Source: Ruegeria lacuscaerulensis
Lineage (GTDB): Bacteria > Pseudomonadota > Alphaproteobacteria > Rhodobacterales > Rhodobacteraceae
Assembly: GCF_013031245.1 (NCBI RefSeq)
Contig: NZ_WPZL01000016.1
Location: forward strand, 29,015 to 93,014
Reading direction: 5' to 3'
DNA: 64,000 nt
Part shown: piece by piece, positions 53,805 through 61,799 of the stretch
How the letters are laid out: each line of letters starts with the position of its first letter
Numbering within the stretch: the stretch's first letter is position 1
Program-made: the position numbers and the translations under genes
The notes under the pieces: model-generated
Databases searched by the model: none
What the model saw: only the letters and a program-made list of their open reading frames with translations
Told to the model about the DNA's origin: nothing

Positions 53805-54731
53805 TCAAAGCTCGTGTGCCCAGGGCGGGTTTGCTCCTGCGCGGGATACTGTGACGGCGGCAACTTCCACGCCTTTGACTAGCGCCGCGCGCAGGTTTTC
53901 CGGTCTCAATGCCCGCAGGCCGGATTTGGTCAGGTGGCCTGAACGATGCAGTTCAGCCAATACTCCGGCATTGAACGTATCGCCCGCTCCGACGGTATCG
54001 ACCACGTTGGCCGGCTTAACAGGAACCGAAATTTCAGAGCCTTCCGCCAGAAACCCTGTCGCACCGTCGCCGCCCCTGGTTACGATAACGACAGCGGGTC
54101 CCGATTGCAGCAGCAGCGGAACTTTTTCGGGCAGGCTTTCCGGGCCGGGGATGATCCAGTCCAGATCCTCGTCCGAAACCTTCACAATATCGGCTTGCGC
54201 GATCATTTGGTTCAAACGCGTACGGTATCGGGTCTGATCCCTGATGAAGCCGGGCCGGATATTCGGGTCCAACATGACGGCGCGATCCGATCCGTGTTTG
54301 TCCAGCAGTGCTGCATAGGCGTCGGCACAGGGTTCGCTGGTCAGGCTGATGCCGCCAAAATACAGTGCAGACACAGCGGGCAACTGGTCCGGCATATCCT
54401 CGGGCATCAACATGCGTCCGGCTGAGTTTTCATCCACAAAGCTGTAGCTCGCCTGTCCGTCCTGCAACTGCACAAAGGCCAGCGTTGTGGGGCGGTCAGA
54501 ATAGATCACATGACTCGCGTCCACATGGCTGGCCTGCAACGCCTCTGCAAGCTGCTGCCCGAACATGTCCGAAGACAGGCCTGTCAGTATCCCAACCGGT
54601 GACCCAAGCCGTCCCAGCGCGATGGCTGTGTTGAAAATGGCGCCGCCTGAGCGGGGCACAAACCCCTTTTCGTCCGAAACCGTCGGGGCGGCGATCATGT
54701 CGATCAGGGCTTCGCCGCAGCACAGGATCAT
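53805..54731 (-). CDS. PfkB-family carbohydrate kinase (fructokinase-like)
   Basis: A 308-residue ribokinase-fold kinase: 'CCGEALIDMIA', 'PRSGGAIFNTAIALGRLGSPVGILTGLSSDMFG' (substrate-binding di-Gly) and 'VKPANVVDTVGAGDTFNAGVLAELH' with the catalytic Asp in 'GAGDTF'. It probably phosphorylates fructose made by the isomerase encoded just downstream. It lies 16 bases before that gene and 38 bases after the glucosidase-glucokinase gene. Confidence 0.9.
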   Translation of the reverse strand: MILCCGEALIDMIAAPTVSDEKGFVPRSGGAIFNTAIALGRLGSPVGILTGLSSDMFGQQLAEALQASHVDASHVIYSDRPTTLAFVQLQDGQASYSFVDENSAGRMLMPEDMPDQLPAVSALYFGGISLTSEPCADAYAALLDKHGSDRAVMLDPNIRPGFIRDQTRYRTRLNQMIAQADIVKVSDEDLDWIIPGPESLPEKVPLLLQSGPAVVIVTRGGDGATGFLAEGSEISVPVKPANVVDTVGAGDTFNAGVLAELHRSGHLTKSGLRALRPENLRAALVKGVEVAAVTVSRAGANPPWAHEL

Positions 54732-54769
54732 GCCGTGGTCCTTTCTGATTGTGGGGTCAGGCGGCCAAT

Positions 54770-57094
54770 TTACCGCGCGAGTGCACTTTTACAGAAATTG
54801 TTAGCGCCAACAATGCCAAATTCACCCTGTTCCGACACATATAAGTTCATCGACCGGCGTAAATCGCTGAACCGCCCGCCCGCATTGAATGCATCCCGGA
54901 ACGCATCCTTGAACAGCCAACGGTTTTTTTCGGCAACGCCACCCACAAGGAAAACGCCTCCGGCGGGCATGAGCACCACTGCGAGGTCTCCCATTACGGC
55001 CCCCAAATGGGTCGTGAACATGTGTGCAGCTTTTTCTGCGATAGGATCTGTTTGCGTGCGGGCATCATCCAGAATGTCCCTGGCATTGCGCACCGGAGTG
55101 TTGACCTGCCCGGCAGCCACGCCAACGGCCTGATACAGGATGGGCAGACCTGTACCGCTGAGGAACATTTCCGCCTCAAGCGCCAGGCTGTCGTCAAAGA
55201 AACAATCCGGCGCAATATGGCGGGCAGCGCGGAAGATTTCGACCTCATCACCATGGCGCGGAGACAGGCCAACGTGACCTCCTTCACCGGATGCGGTGTG
55301 ATAGCGACCCTCGGAATAGAGCAGCGCCCCGACACCAAGGCCAGTGCCGGGACCTACTACAAGCCGCGTTCCGACGGGAGGGGTCGCAGCACCCTGCAGG
55401 ACTTCGACGTCGTCACCGTTCGCCTCGGCCACTGACCACGCGGCTGCGGTGAAGTCGTTGATAACAAACGTATGTTGCGCGCCCGTGGCTTTGCCAATAT
55501 CGCTTTCTGACAGATCGAGATGCGCATTCGTCAACCGGATTGTTCCGTCCTTCACTGGCCCGGCCCCGGCAGCGACCACAGCGCGGGGGTCGGTCCCGAT
55601 TTCGTCGCGCAGGCTGTGAAAAGCCTCAAGCAGATCGGTTAGCGTTCCGGTCGGGTATTTGCGCAGGTCAGTGAGCTTACCGTTTGAGATTACGCCCAAA
55701 CGTGTGTTTGTGCCGCCGATATCAGCGACCAGGTTCCAGTGTTCGTGCATCGCTCCGGCAGGTTGCGCCAGAGGCAGCGACACGACGCTTCCGGCCAAAG
55801 CTGTTTTCACGGCTTTGTAAGAGGCTTTCGGCGTACGCTCTAACGTTTCGAAATCAACATCGACCAGACCAAACCGCTTCTCGTAGCCGTACGCCCATTC
55901 GTAATTGTCCAGCAAAGACCAAATGAAATAGCCTTTCACCGGCACGTCCTGATCCAAAGCGTCCTGAACCGCAGTCAAGTGCTGATCAAGGTAGTCAATT
56001 CGGTCGTCATCTTGCTGACGCTCTGGGCTGGCCATGCCGTTTTCGGTGATATAGATTGGCAGATCCCCGGTGTACTCCTGCTTTGTTCGGGTCAGGAAAC
56101 GCGTCAGGGCAGTGGGCTCGATTTCCCAGCCCATTTGCGTTTTGGGAAGCGGGCCGGGAACCTCGTTCAGGCTTGGCCACCCTGTGTCGGCAGGGGCGAT
56201 CAGTTTGCGGGTATAGTAATTCAGACCGCACCAGTCGACCGGAGCTCCGATCGTGTCGAAATCGTTCTGCCAGCCGTCAGGCAAGTAGGGTTCCAGGCCT
56301 TCAAGCACGTTTTCAGGGTAGGCTTTGTTAAACACGCCACCCAGAAAGAACCGGTTGTAGATGCCGTCATAGAGGTCGGCAGCCCGGCGCGCCTCAGGGC
56401 TGTCATCTGCGGGCTCGGCCCATTCCAGGTTGAATACAGCGCCCAAATTGGACATCCCCAATCCGCGCATTGCCTCAATGGACCGACCATGTGCCAGCAG
56501 CACATGGTGCATGGCACGGGCCGTGGCACGGATGTCTCGCAGACCGGGAGCGTGGTGGCCTTCGAAATGGCTCAGCCAGCTGACGCACCAGGGCTCGTTG
56601 ATCGGTGCAACGCTGTACATGCGGTCGCCAATGCGGCCCATGATGACTTCTGCAAATTCAGCGAACCACCCGGCGATGTCCCGGTTGCGCCAGCCGCCCA
56701 GATCGGCCAGCGGAGAAGGCAACTCCCAGTGATACAGGGTTGCGCAAGGGCGAATGCCGCGATCCAGCAGCGCATCGGCCAGGCGATCGTAGTAGTCCAG
56801 ACCGGCCTCATTGACCGGACCACGCCCCTCGGGAAGGACACGGGCCCAGCTGGTCGAGAAACGGTAACAGTCGAATCCGGCCTCGCGAACCAGATCTAAA
56901 TCCTGAGGAAAGCGGTTGAGGTGGTCGCAGGCCAGGTCGCCATTCTCGTTCCGCACCACGTTGCCGGGCGTCTTTGCAAAGGTGTCCCAATGGGTTTGCC
57001 CTGCGCCGCCCTGAGCATGACCTTCGATCTGATAGGCAGAGGTTGCGACACCAAAGAGGAAATCTTTGGGAAAATCAGCACGGGTATTTTTCAT
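54770..57094 (-). CDS. Fusion of GH1 beta-glucosidase and ROK-independent (Glk-type) glucokinase
   Basis: A 774-residue protein. Residues 1-~432 are a GH1 enzyme with acid/base Glu167 in 'APINEPWC' and nucleophile Glu351 in 'YITENGMA', plus 'DFPKDFLFGVATSAYQIEG' at the start. Residues ~453-774 are a Glk-type glucokinase ('LVADIGGTNTRLGV', catalytic Asp547 in 'INDFTA', 'GPGTGLGVGA', 'GEGGHVGL'). The linker is only ~20 residues and has no stop. Met449 (codon at 55748-55750) is an in-frame ATG that might also start a free kinase, but its ribosome site is poor. No signal peptide, so it acts in the cytoplasm: it splits a beta-glucoside and phosphorylates the glucose at once. Confidence 0.93.
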   Translation of the reverse strand: MKNTRADFPKDFLFGVATSAYQIEGHAQGGAGQTHWDTFAKTPGNVVRNENGDLACDHLNRFPQDLDLVREAGFDCYRFSTSWARVLPEGRGPVNEAGLDYYDRLADALLDRGIRPCATLYHWELPSPLADLGGWRNRDIAGWFAEFAEVIMGRIGDRMYSVAPINEPWCVSWLSHFEGHHAPGLRDIRATARAMHHVLLAHGRSIEAMRGLGMSNLGAVFNLEWAEPADDSPEARRAADLYDGIYNRFFLGGVFNKAYPENVLEGLEPYLPDGWQNDFDTIGAPVDWCGLNYYTRKLIAPADTGWPSLNEVPGPLPKTQMGWEIEPTALTRFLTRTKQEYTGDLPIYITENGMASPERQQDDDRIDYLDQHLTAVQDALDQDVPVKGYFIWSLLDNYEWAYGYEKRFGLVDVDFETLERTPKASYKAVKTALAGSVVSLPLAQPAGAMHEHWNLVADIGGTNTRLGVISNGKLTDLRKYPTGTLTDLLEAFHSLRDEIGTDPRAVVAAGAGPVKDGTIRLTNAHLDLSESDIGKATGAQHTFVINDFTAAAWSVAEANGDDVEVLQGAATPPVGTRLVVGPGTGLGVGALLYSEGRYHTASGEGGHVGLSPRHGDEVEIFRAARHIAPDCFFDDSLALEAEMFLSGTGLPILYQAVGVAAGQVNTPVRNARDILDDARTQTDPIAEKAAHMFTTHLGAVMGDLAVVLMPAGGVFLVGGVAEKNRWLFKDAFRDAFNAGGRFSDLRRSMNLYVSEQGEFGIVGANNFCKSALAR

Positions 57095-57096
57095 GG

Positions 57097-57349
57097 TCAG
57101 AACCTGTTGGGGGCGTTTGAGCCGCCAACTACCAGTTCGGCCTCCGGCAATCCAGATTTAACCTGATCATCCGGTGACTTGATCCGTTCAATCAACATTT
57201 CCGCCCATTTCTCGGGCTTGGCAGTCCGATGAGCGAGCGGTAAAGATCGGCACATCCTGCCCGCTCTTCAGAAAAGACAGGCCGTCGTACTGGGTGATGA
57301 CCGGGACATCGCGGCGCAACTTTAATCCGGCTTCCTTGTCTTCTTCGAA
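57097..57349 (-). pseudogene. Remnant of a LacI-family regulator gene upstream of the glucosidase fusion
   Basis: Minus-strand frame 57349 to about 57231 reads 'GLKLRRDVPVITQYDGLSFL' and 'SGQDVPIFTARSSD', and the frame at 57228-57097 continues with 'KPEKWAEMLIERIKSPDDQ' and 'ELVVGGSNAPNRF' to a TGA. Together these are the C-terminal third of a LacI regulator, joined by a one-base frame shift near 57229. A TGA stands directly before the first part and the HTH is missing. The stop lies two bases before the glucosidase start, so an intact regulator gene once headed this operon. Confidence 0.75.
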
Positions 57350-57516
57350 TCATAATGGCTTTGATGAGGCAGACGTTCCACTGGTCCCACCAACTTTCAC
57401 TTGCTTCATCAAGTGGCCTCCGTGCGGAAATGACCCCTGCTCATACCATGCTTGACAAGTTGGGTATTGCTGTTTCAACCTAATTGAAACGTTTCAATTA
57501 GCGATGACTTTCGAAA
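57350..57516. other. Divergent promoter region of the carbohydrate locus
   Basis: Between the decayed lacI and the isomerase gene. It includes TTGACA at 57452-57457, an extra half-site (GTTTCAA, 57473-57479) and the perfect palindrome at 57481-57500. The minus-strand transcript towards the glucosidase also has to start here. Confidence 0.5.
57481..57500 (+). promoter_or_regulatory. Perfect 20-bp palindrome TAATTGAAACGTTTCAATTA, LacI operator
   Basis: Perfect dyad symmetry around a central CG, with GAAACGTTTC core: the classical LacI/GalR operator form. It is 17 bases before the isomerase start at 57517 and directly follows TTGACA (57452-57457). The LacI gene at 58269 lies in the same operon. 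There is no ribosome site before the ATG at 57517, so the transcript may be leaderless or nearly so. Confidence 0.8.
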
Positions 57517-58269
57517 ATGCGGATATCGGCGCAACTTTACACCGTTCGGCAGGTTGGAGATTTTACCAGCCAGCTTGACTTGGTGAGAGCCTGTGGGATC
57601 ACTGATATTGAGACGACTGGTTTTCATGATCTCCCTCCTGAAAACATGGCGCAACAGGTCGAAAGCTTCGGGCTGAATGTACGCTCGGCGCATTTCGACT
57701 GGGAAGAATACGAGGACCGCTTCGACGACATTGTTTACCTGCTGAGCCTTTTGAAATGCCCGGTGGCCGTCATGCCATGGCTGACGCCCGAGGCGCGGCC
57801 CGACACGACCGAGGGATGGACGGACGTGTCGGGCCGATTGGCGGGCTGGGCTGCACAACTTGCCGATCACGACATTTGCTTTACCTACCACAATCACGAC
57901 TTTGATCTGGAAGGCCACCCAGGTGAAACTCCGCTGGACCTGATACTTGCGCAGGACGCCTTGCATTGGCAGCCCGATATCGGATGGCTGGCCGTGTCGG
58001 TGCCAAACCCGACGGACCTGTTGCAGAGGTATTCGGGTCGCATCGTATCCATCCATGCAAAGGATGCCGATCCCTCAGCCGGTCATGGGGATGAGCGCTG
58101 GCGTAACCCGGGCCAGGGGGTGGTGGACTGGCCCCGGGTTCTAAGTGTTTTGGAGAATAGCCCTTGTGCCGATCTTTTCATTGAGCATGACGAGACACAA
58201 AACCATTCCGAAACATTACTGACCGGGCGTGGCTTCCTGACAGAACAGCTATTGGCGAGGGCGTGGTAA
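57517..58269 (+). CDS. Sugar phosphate isomerase/epimerase family protein (TIM barrel)
   Basis: A 250-residue xylose-isomerase-like TIM barrel: 'ISAQLYTVRQVGDFTSQLDLVRACGITDIETTGFHDLPPENMAQQVESFGLNVRSAHFDWEEYEDR', then 'YHNHDFDLEG' and 'DIGWLAVSVPNPTDLLQRYSGRIVSIHAKD', with His/Asp/Glu residues that would hold a metal. Substrate unknown; epimerases of this fold act on sugars, inositols or keto-sugars. There is no ribosome site, and the start is 17 bases from the operator. The stop overlaps the LacI start (TAATG). Confidence 0.85.
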   Translation: MRISAQLYTVRQVGDFTSQLDLVRACGITDIETTGFHDLPPENMAQQVESFGLNVRSAHFDWEEYEDRFDDIVYLLSLLKCPVAVMPWLTPEARPDTTEGWTDVSGRLAGWAAQLADHDICFTYHNHDFDLEGHPGETPLDLILAQDALHWQPDIGWLAVSVPNPTDLLQRYSGRIVSIHAKDADPSAGHGDERWRNPGQGVVDWPRVLSVLENSPCADLFIEHDETQNHSETLLTGRGFLTEQLLARAW

Positions 58270-59315
58270 TGGCCCGTGCGACCATCAAGTCCATCGCCAG
58301 GGAGACCGGGTATTCCGTCGGCACAGTGTCGAACGCTCTGCGAGGGGCTGCGTCGGTCAAGGAAGAAACACGCCAGGAGATTCAGGCGGCCGCCACCCGG
58401 CTTGGCTATCGCGTGAATTTGGATGGATTGAAACTGCGCACCAACAAATCCTATCGCATTGCCGTTCTGGTCAGTGTGTCAACTGACGCTGAGGAAGAGT
58501 GGGAGGGTGTTGAGTTCACCCGCATTCTGGCCGGGATTTCCGGCGCGCTTCAGGGGTCAAGGTATGAGTTGAGCGTTTTCAACGTGGCCGACACGGCGGA
58601 CGCAATGGGGACGCTCGAAAAGATTGTAAAAGATGGTCTGGCTGATGGCGTCATCTTTTCGGGCACTTTGCATGACGATCCGCGCATCACTTACCTGCAG
58701 CAGTGTTCATTCCCATTTGTAACTATGGGCATGAGCGACAGCGAAATGCCCCATCCCTACGTTGACATCGACAGTCAGGCTGCAGCCTTCGACGCGACTG
58801 CGCGGCTGATTCAACTGGGTCATCGGCGCATAGCTCTGGTGAACCCTCCCTCAGAACTGGTTTACGCGACCCAGCGCCGGAACGGCTATGGCGAGGCTCT
58901 CAAGGATGCGGGGCTTTCGATGAATACCGAATTGGTCTTTGACGGTCCGACAACGGCGCGCACGGGTCAGAAGTCCTTTGAAGCGTTGATGCAACTGAAA
59001 GAACTGCCCACTGCCTGTATCTGTGCTAACGAAGCGATGACATTGGGCGTTTTGTCCGCCGCGCACCAGGCAGGTGTCCGGATCGGCCAGGATATTGTGG
59101 TGATTTCAACCGACGACCTGCAGCTCAGTCGATACTTTGTGCCGCCGCCCAGCACCTACTACGTACCGATCGGGGAAACCAGCCGCCTGCTGGGCGAGTT
59201 CATGCTGAAAGCTTTGGACGGGGCGGACCCGTCTGAAACTCAGAAAAAGATCAGGGCCACACTTATCGAGCGGCAACCTGACACCCCCGCGCCAAAAACG
59301 GCGCTCATCAAATAG
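58269..59315 (+). CDS. LacI-family transcriptional regulator
   Basis: A 348-residue regulator. HTH at residues ~3-50 ('ATIKSIARETGYSVGTVSNALRGAASVKEETRQEIQAAATRLGYRVNLDGLKLRTNKSYRIAVLV'). Effector domain follows with 'DGVIFSGTLHDDPRI', 'PHPYVDIDSQAAAFDATARLIQLGHRRIALVN' and 'TACICANEAMTLGVLSAAHQAGVRIGQDIVVISTDD'. I use the ATG at 58269 (overlapping the previous TAA); a GTG at 58263 is possible. It probably binds the palindrome at 57481 and controls both directions. Confidence 0.92.
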   Translation: MARATIKSIARETGYSVGTVSNALRGAASVKEETRQEIQAAATRLGYRVNLDGLKLRTNKSYRIAVLVSVSTDAEEEWEGVEFTRILAGISGALQGSRYELSVFNVADTADAMGTLEKIVKDGLADGVIFSGTLHDDPRITYLQQCSFPFVTMGMSDSEMPHPYVDIDSQAAAFDATARLIQLGHRRIALVNPPSELVYATQRRNGYGEALKDAGLSMNTELVFDGPTTARTGQKSFEALMQLKELPTACICANEAMTLGVLSAAHQAGVRIGQDIVVISTDDLQLSRYFVPPPSTYYVPIGETSRLLGEFMLKALDGADPSETQKKIRATLIERQPDTPAPKTALIK

Positions 59316-59337
59316 ACCAACAGAGGAGTAACCGGAG

Positions 59338-60087
59338 ATGTTCAAAAACCTATTAGCCGCAGCTGCCCTGACCGTGATGGCCGCACCCGCGGCGTTTGCT
59401 GCCGATCTCGAGGGGCGCGTTCTGAAAATCGGCACCGATGCAACTTATCCGCCCATGGAAACCGTCGATGAAGCGACCGGAGAGATTGTGGGCTTCGACG
59501 TGGATGTGATGAATGCTATCTGCGAAAAGGTCAATTGCGTCCCGAATTTCGTCAACACGGCCTGGGACGGCATCTTTGCGGCTCTGCAGCAGGGTGAGTT
59601 CGATCTGGTGATCTCTGGCGTCTCGATTACGCCGGAGCGCGAAGAATCCATGGACTTCTCGGAACCGTACATCGTGGTCAGCCAAGCCATCCTTTTGCAG
59701 GTCGATAATGCGGATATGACGCTGGATGATTTCAAAGCAGGTGGCCAGAAACTGGCGGCACAGACCGGGACCACCAATGCACAGCTGGCCGAAGAACTGG
59801 TCGGGCGCGAGAATGTCAGCCTGTATGACAACTTCTCGGCCGCAATCCTGGCGCTGCAGAATGCGGATGTGCAGGGTGTCATCATCGACGGAACCTCGGC
59901 TGCCGCCTATGAGCAGGAGTTCGCAGGTGAGCTGACGGTGGGTATCACCGGGCTGCAATCCGATCCGCTGGGCATTGTGTTTCAGGAAGGCGACGCCACC
60001 GTTGATGCCATTAATGAAGGACTGGCGGCGATAAAAGCCGACGGCACTCTGGACACGTTGGTCGGGAAATACTGGAGCACCGAATAA
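59338..60087 (+). CDS. ABC transporter substrate-binding protein, family 3 (polar amino acid type)
   Basis: A 249-residue binding protein with a Sec signal peptide (MFKNLLAAAALTVMAAPAAF, cleavage near AFAA-DLEG). Domain pattern: 'VLKIGTDATYPPMETVDEATGEIVGFDVDVMNAICEKVNC', 'WDGIFAALQQGEFDLVISGVSITPEREESMDFSEPYIV', typical SBP_bac_3 with the ligand residues in 'SGVSITPER'. Family members bind polar amino acids, opines or similar zwitterions. Its location among glycosidases and sugar kinases is unusual. GAGGAG precedes the ATG. Confidence 0.9.
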   Translation: MFKNLLAAAALTVMAAPAAFAADLEGRVLKIGTDATYPPMETVDEATGEIVGFDVDVMNAICEKVNCVPNFVNTAWDGIFAALQQGEFDLVISGVSITPEREESMDFSEPYIVVSQAILLQVDNADMTLDDFKAGGQKLAAQTGTTNAQLAEELVGRENVSLYDNFSAAILALQNADVQGVIIDGTSAAAYEQEFAGELTVGITGLQSDPLGIVFQEGDATVDAINEGLAAIKADGTLDTLVGKYWSTE

Positions 60088-60104
60088 CCAGTTCTGGCCC
60101 ATAA

Positions 60105-60132
60105 CGGTCCGACCTCAAACGGGGCCGGGCCG
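60105..60132 (+). terminator. Intercistronic hairpin after the family 3 binding-protein gene
   Basis: Stem 60105-60116 with 60121-60132: 12 pairs with one mismatch and two G-U pairs, and an AAAC loop. It lies 17 bases after the stop and before the permease start. No U-run follows. Position matches the other three such hairpins. Confidence 0.55.
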
Positions 60133-60152
60133 CATTTCAGCAGAGAGGTTTC

Positions 60153-61799
60153 ATGTCGCGTCTTAGCTCGATCCGCCCGAGCAATCTTGTTCTGCTCGCC
60201 GCCGCCCCGTTCATCATCTATCTGTTTGCAACCTCTTCGAAATACCTGCGATCGCTGAATGCGATCCTGGGTATCGGCAACAACGCAGGACCGATCTTTG
60301 TTGGATTTCTGCTCATTTTAGCTGTTGCAGTTTTGGGGTATCTCTGCGCCCGCAATGCACGGTTTGAGGCCGTGACACCGGGATGGCTGCGCATAGCGGC
60401 GATTGTTGCGATACCTTCGGCCCTCGCGCTGGTGGCTCTGGGGTTCTCCGCGCCGCAAGTTCTAATGCCCTTTGCCGAATCCGTGTTCTTTCATGCGCTC
60501 AGCGAAAACACATCGACCTTGATTGACAGGTCTTCGCAAACCTGGGTGTTGTTCCCCGAGGTCGTCGAACGGGTTCAGAGCGGAATGCAAATACTGCTGG
60601 CCTTTTATGCGCTTGTCGTAGTTGCTATCCCGCTATCTACCCGCCTCTCGGGAAAGGTCTCCGGATATGTCCGGCTTGGATTTGAAATCCTGACCGGAGC
60701 CATCCTGTTCTATCTGATGTTCATGGCCCATTGGCAATTCGCAACCGGGGTCGCGATCACTTTCAGGGCGGCCATATTTGCCTATATCTTCGCGGCCATT
60801 CTGGGTCTGATCTGGGTCGGGCTGCAATCGTTCAAGCCCACGGCACGGACCACGGTAGTCTATGGCTGCGTCAGCCTTGCATTGCTGGCGATTTCGGCGT
60901 TCTTTTTCATGCAGCCACAGGTGAGTTACGTTCTGGTGGGCACCACCGACGCCCGCATCGCCATCGTCCGTGGTACACCGCAAGCGCAGGCCGATCTTAT
61001 CCGATTTGGAGAATTCGACGGAGGTGAAGGCCAACAATATCGCATTCGGAGCGCCCCGGACGCCGCAAGTGCCTTGGAGCAGATCGAAACCGTCGACAGC
61101 GTCTCAGGCGCTTTTGTCCCGGTTGAGTCGCACACTCAGGGCTATCCGGTACTGTGGAAAACCAGCTTCCTGCCCGACAAATACCGCAACCCTGCGCTGA
61201 CCTTTGCGGTCTTTGGCTTTTTGCTGCTGACGCTGACAATCGGCGGGGCGCAGCATAAACTCCATCCGTTGGCCGTAGGGGCCGAGTTCTTTGTCGATAC
61301 CATCCGCGGCATACCGATGCTGGTGATTATTCTCTATATCGGTCTGCCTTTGGCGGGTGCGGTCAAGGATGCAACGGGCGGCGGCATCGACATGACAAAC
61401 ATGACCCGCGGGGTCATCGCCATCGCCATCGGGTACTCTGCCTATATGGCCGAGATTTTCCGGTCCGGCATCGAAGCCATTCCAAGAGGCCAGATCGAGG
61501 CAGGCGGTTCACTGGGACTGTCGCGCTGGCAAACCGCGCGTCTGATCGTCCTTCCGCAGGCGCTGCGCATCGTTACGCCCCCCTTGGGCAATGAATTCAT
61601 CGCCATGATCAAGGATACGTCGTTGCTGTCGATCCTGTCGGTGCGCGATATGACCCAGCGCATGCGAGAGTTTCAGGCAGCCAGCTTCCTGCCCTTCGCG
61701 CCCTTTAACACGGCTGCGATCCTCTATGTCGTGATTACGCTGGGCTGCGCCAGCTTCCTCAAATGGATCGAACGACGCACTGCAAGGGAAGACCGATGA
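60153..61799 (+). CDS. Amino-acid-type ABC transporter permease with long N-terminal extension
   Basis: A 548-residue permease; the family norm is 220-400. Residues ~350-540 are the permease core with the EAA motif ('EAIPRGQIEAGGSLGLSRWQTARLIVLPQALRIVTPPLGNEFIAMIKDTSLLSILS'), as in HisM/GlnP. The N-terminal ~255 residues have about six further hydrophobic segments. Residues ~258-345 are hydrophilic ('DARIAIVRGTPQAQADLIRFG', 'DAASALEQIETVDSVSGAFVPVES') and resemble half of a periplasmic-binding-protein fold. GAGAGG precedes the ATG. No ATPase gene is in the window, so it must lie elsewhere. The stop overlaps the GH42 start. Confidence 0.85.
   Translation: MSRLSSIRPSNLVLLAAAPFIIYLFATSSKYLRSLNAILGIGNNAGPIFVGFLLILAVAVLGYLCARNARFEAVTPGWLRIAAIVAIPSALALVALGFSAPQVLMPFAESVFFHALSENTSTLIDRSSQTWVLFPEVVERVQSGMQILLAFYALVVVAIPLSTRLSGKVSGYVRLGFEILTGAILFYLMFMAHWQFATGVAITFRAAIFAYIFAAILGLIWVGLQSFKPTARTTVVYGCVSLALLAISAFFFMQPQVSYVLVGTTDARIAIVRGTPQAQADLIRFGEFDGGEGQQYRIRSAPDAASALEQIETVDSVSGAFVPVESHTQGYPVLWKTSFLPDKYRNPALTFAVFGFLLLTLTIGGAQHKLHPLAVGAEFFVDTIRGIPMLVIILYIGLPLAGAVKDATGGGIDMTNMTRGVIAIAIGYSAYMAEIFRSGIEAIPRGQIEAGGSLGLSRWQTARLIVLPQALRIVTPPLGNEFIAMIKDTSLLSILSVRDMTQRMREFQAASFLPFAPFNTAAILYVVITLGCASFLKWIERRTAREDR

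Noticed and set aside
57504..57579. Alternative ATG at 57504 before the isomerase
   Set aside because: It is in another frame and ends after about 25 codons. The TIM-barrel protein starts at 57517.
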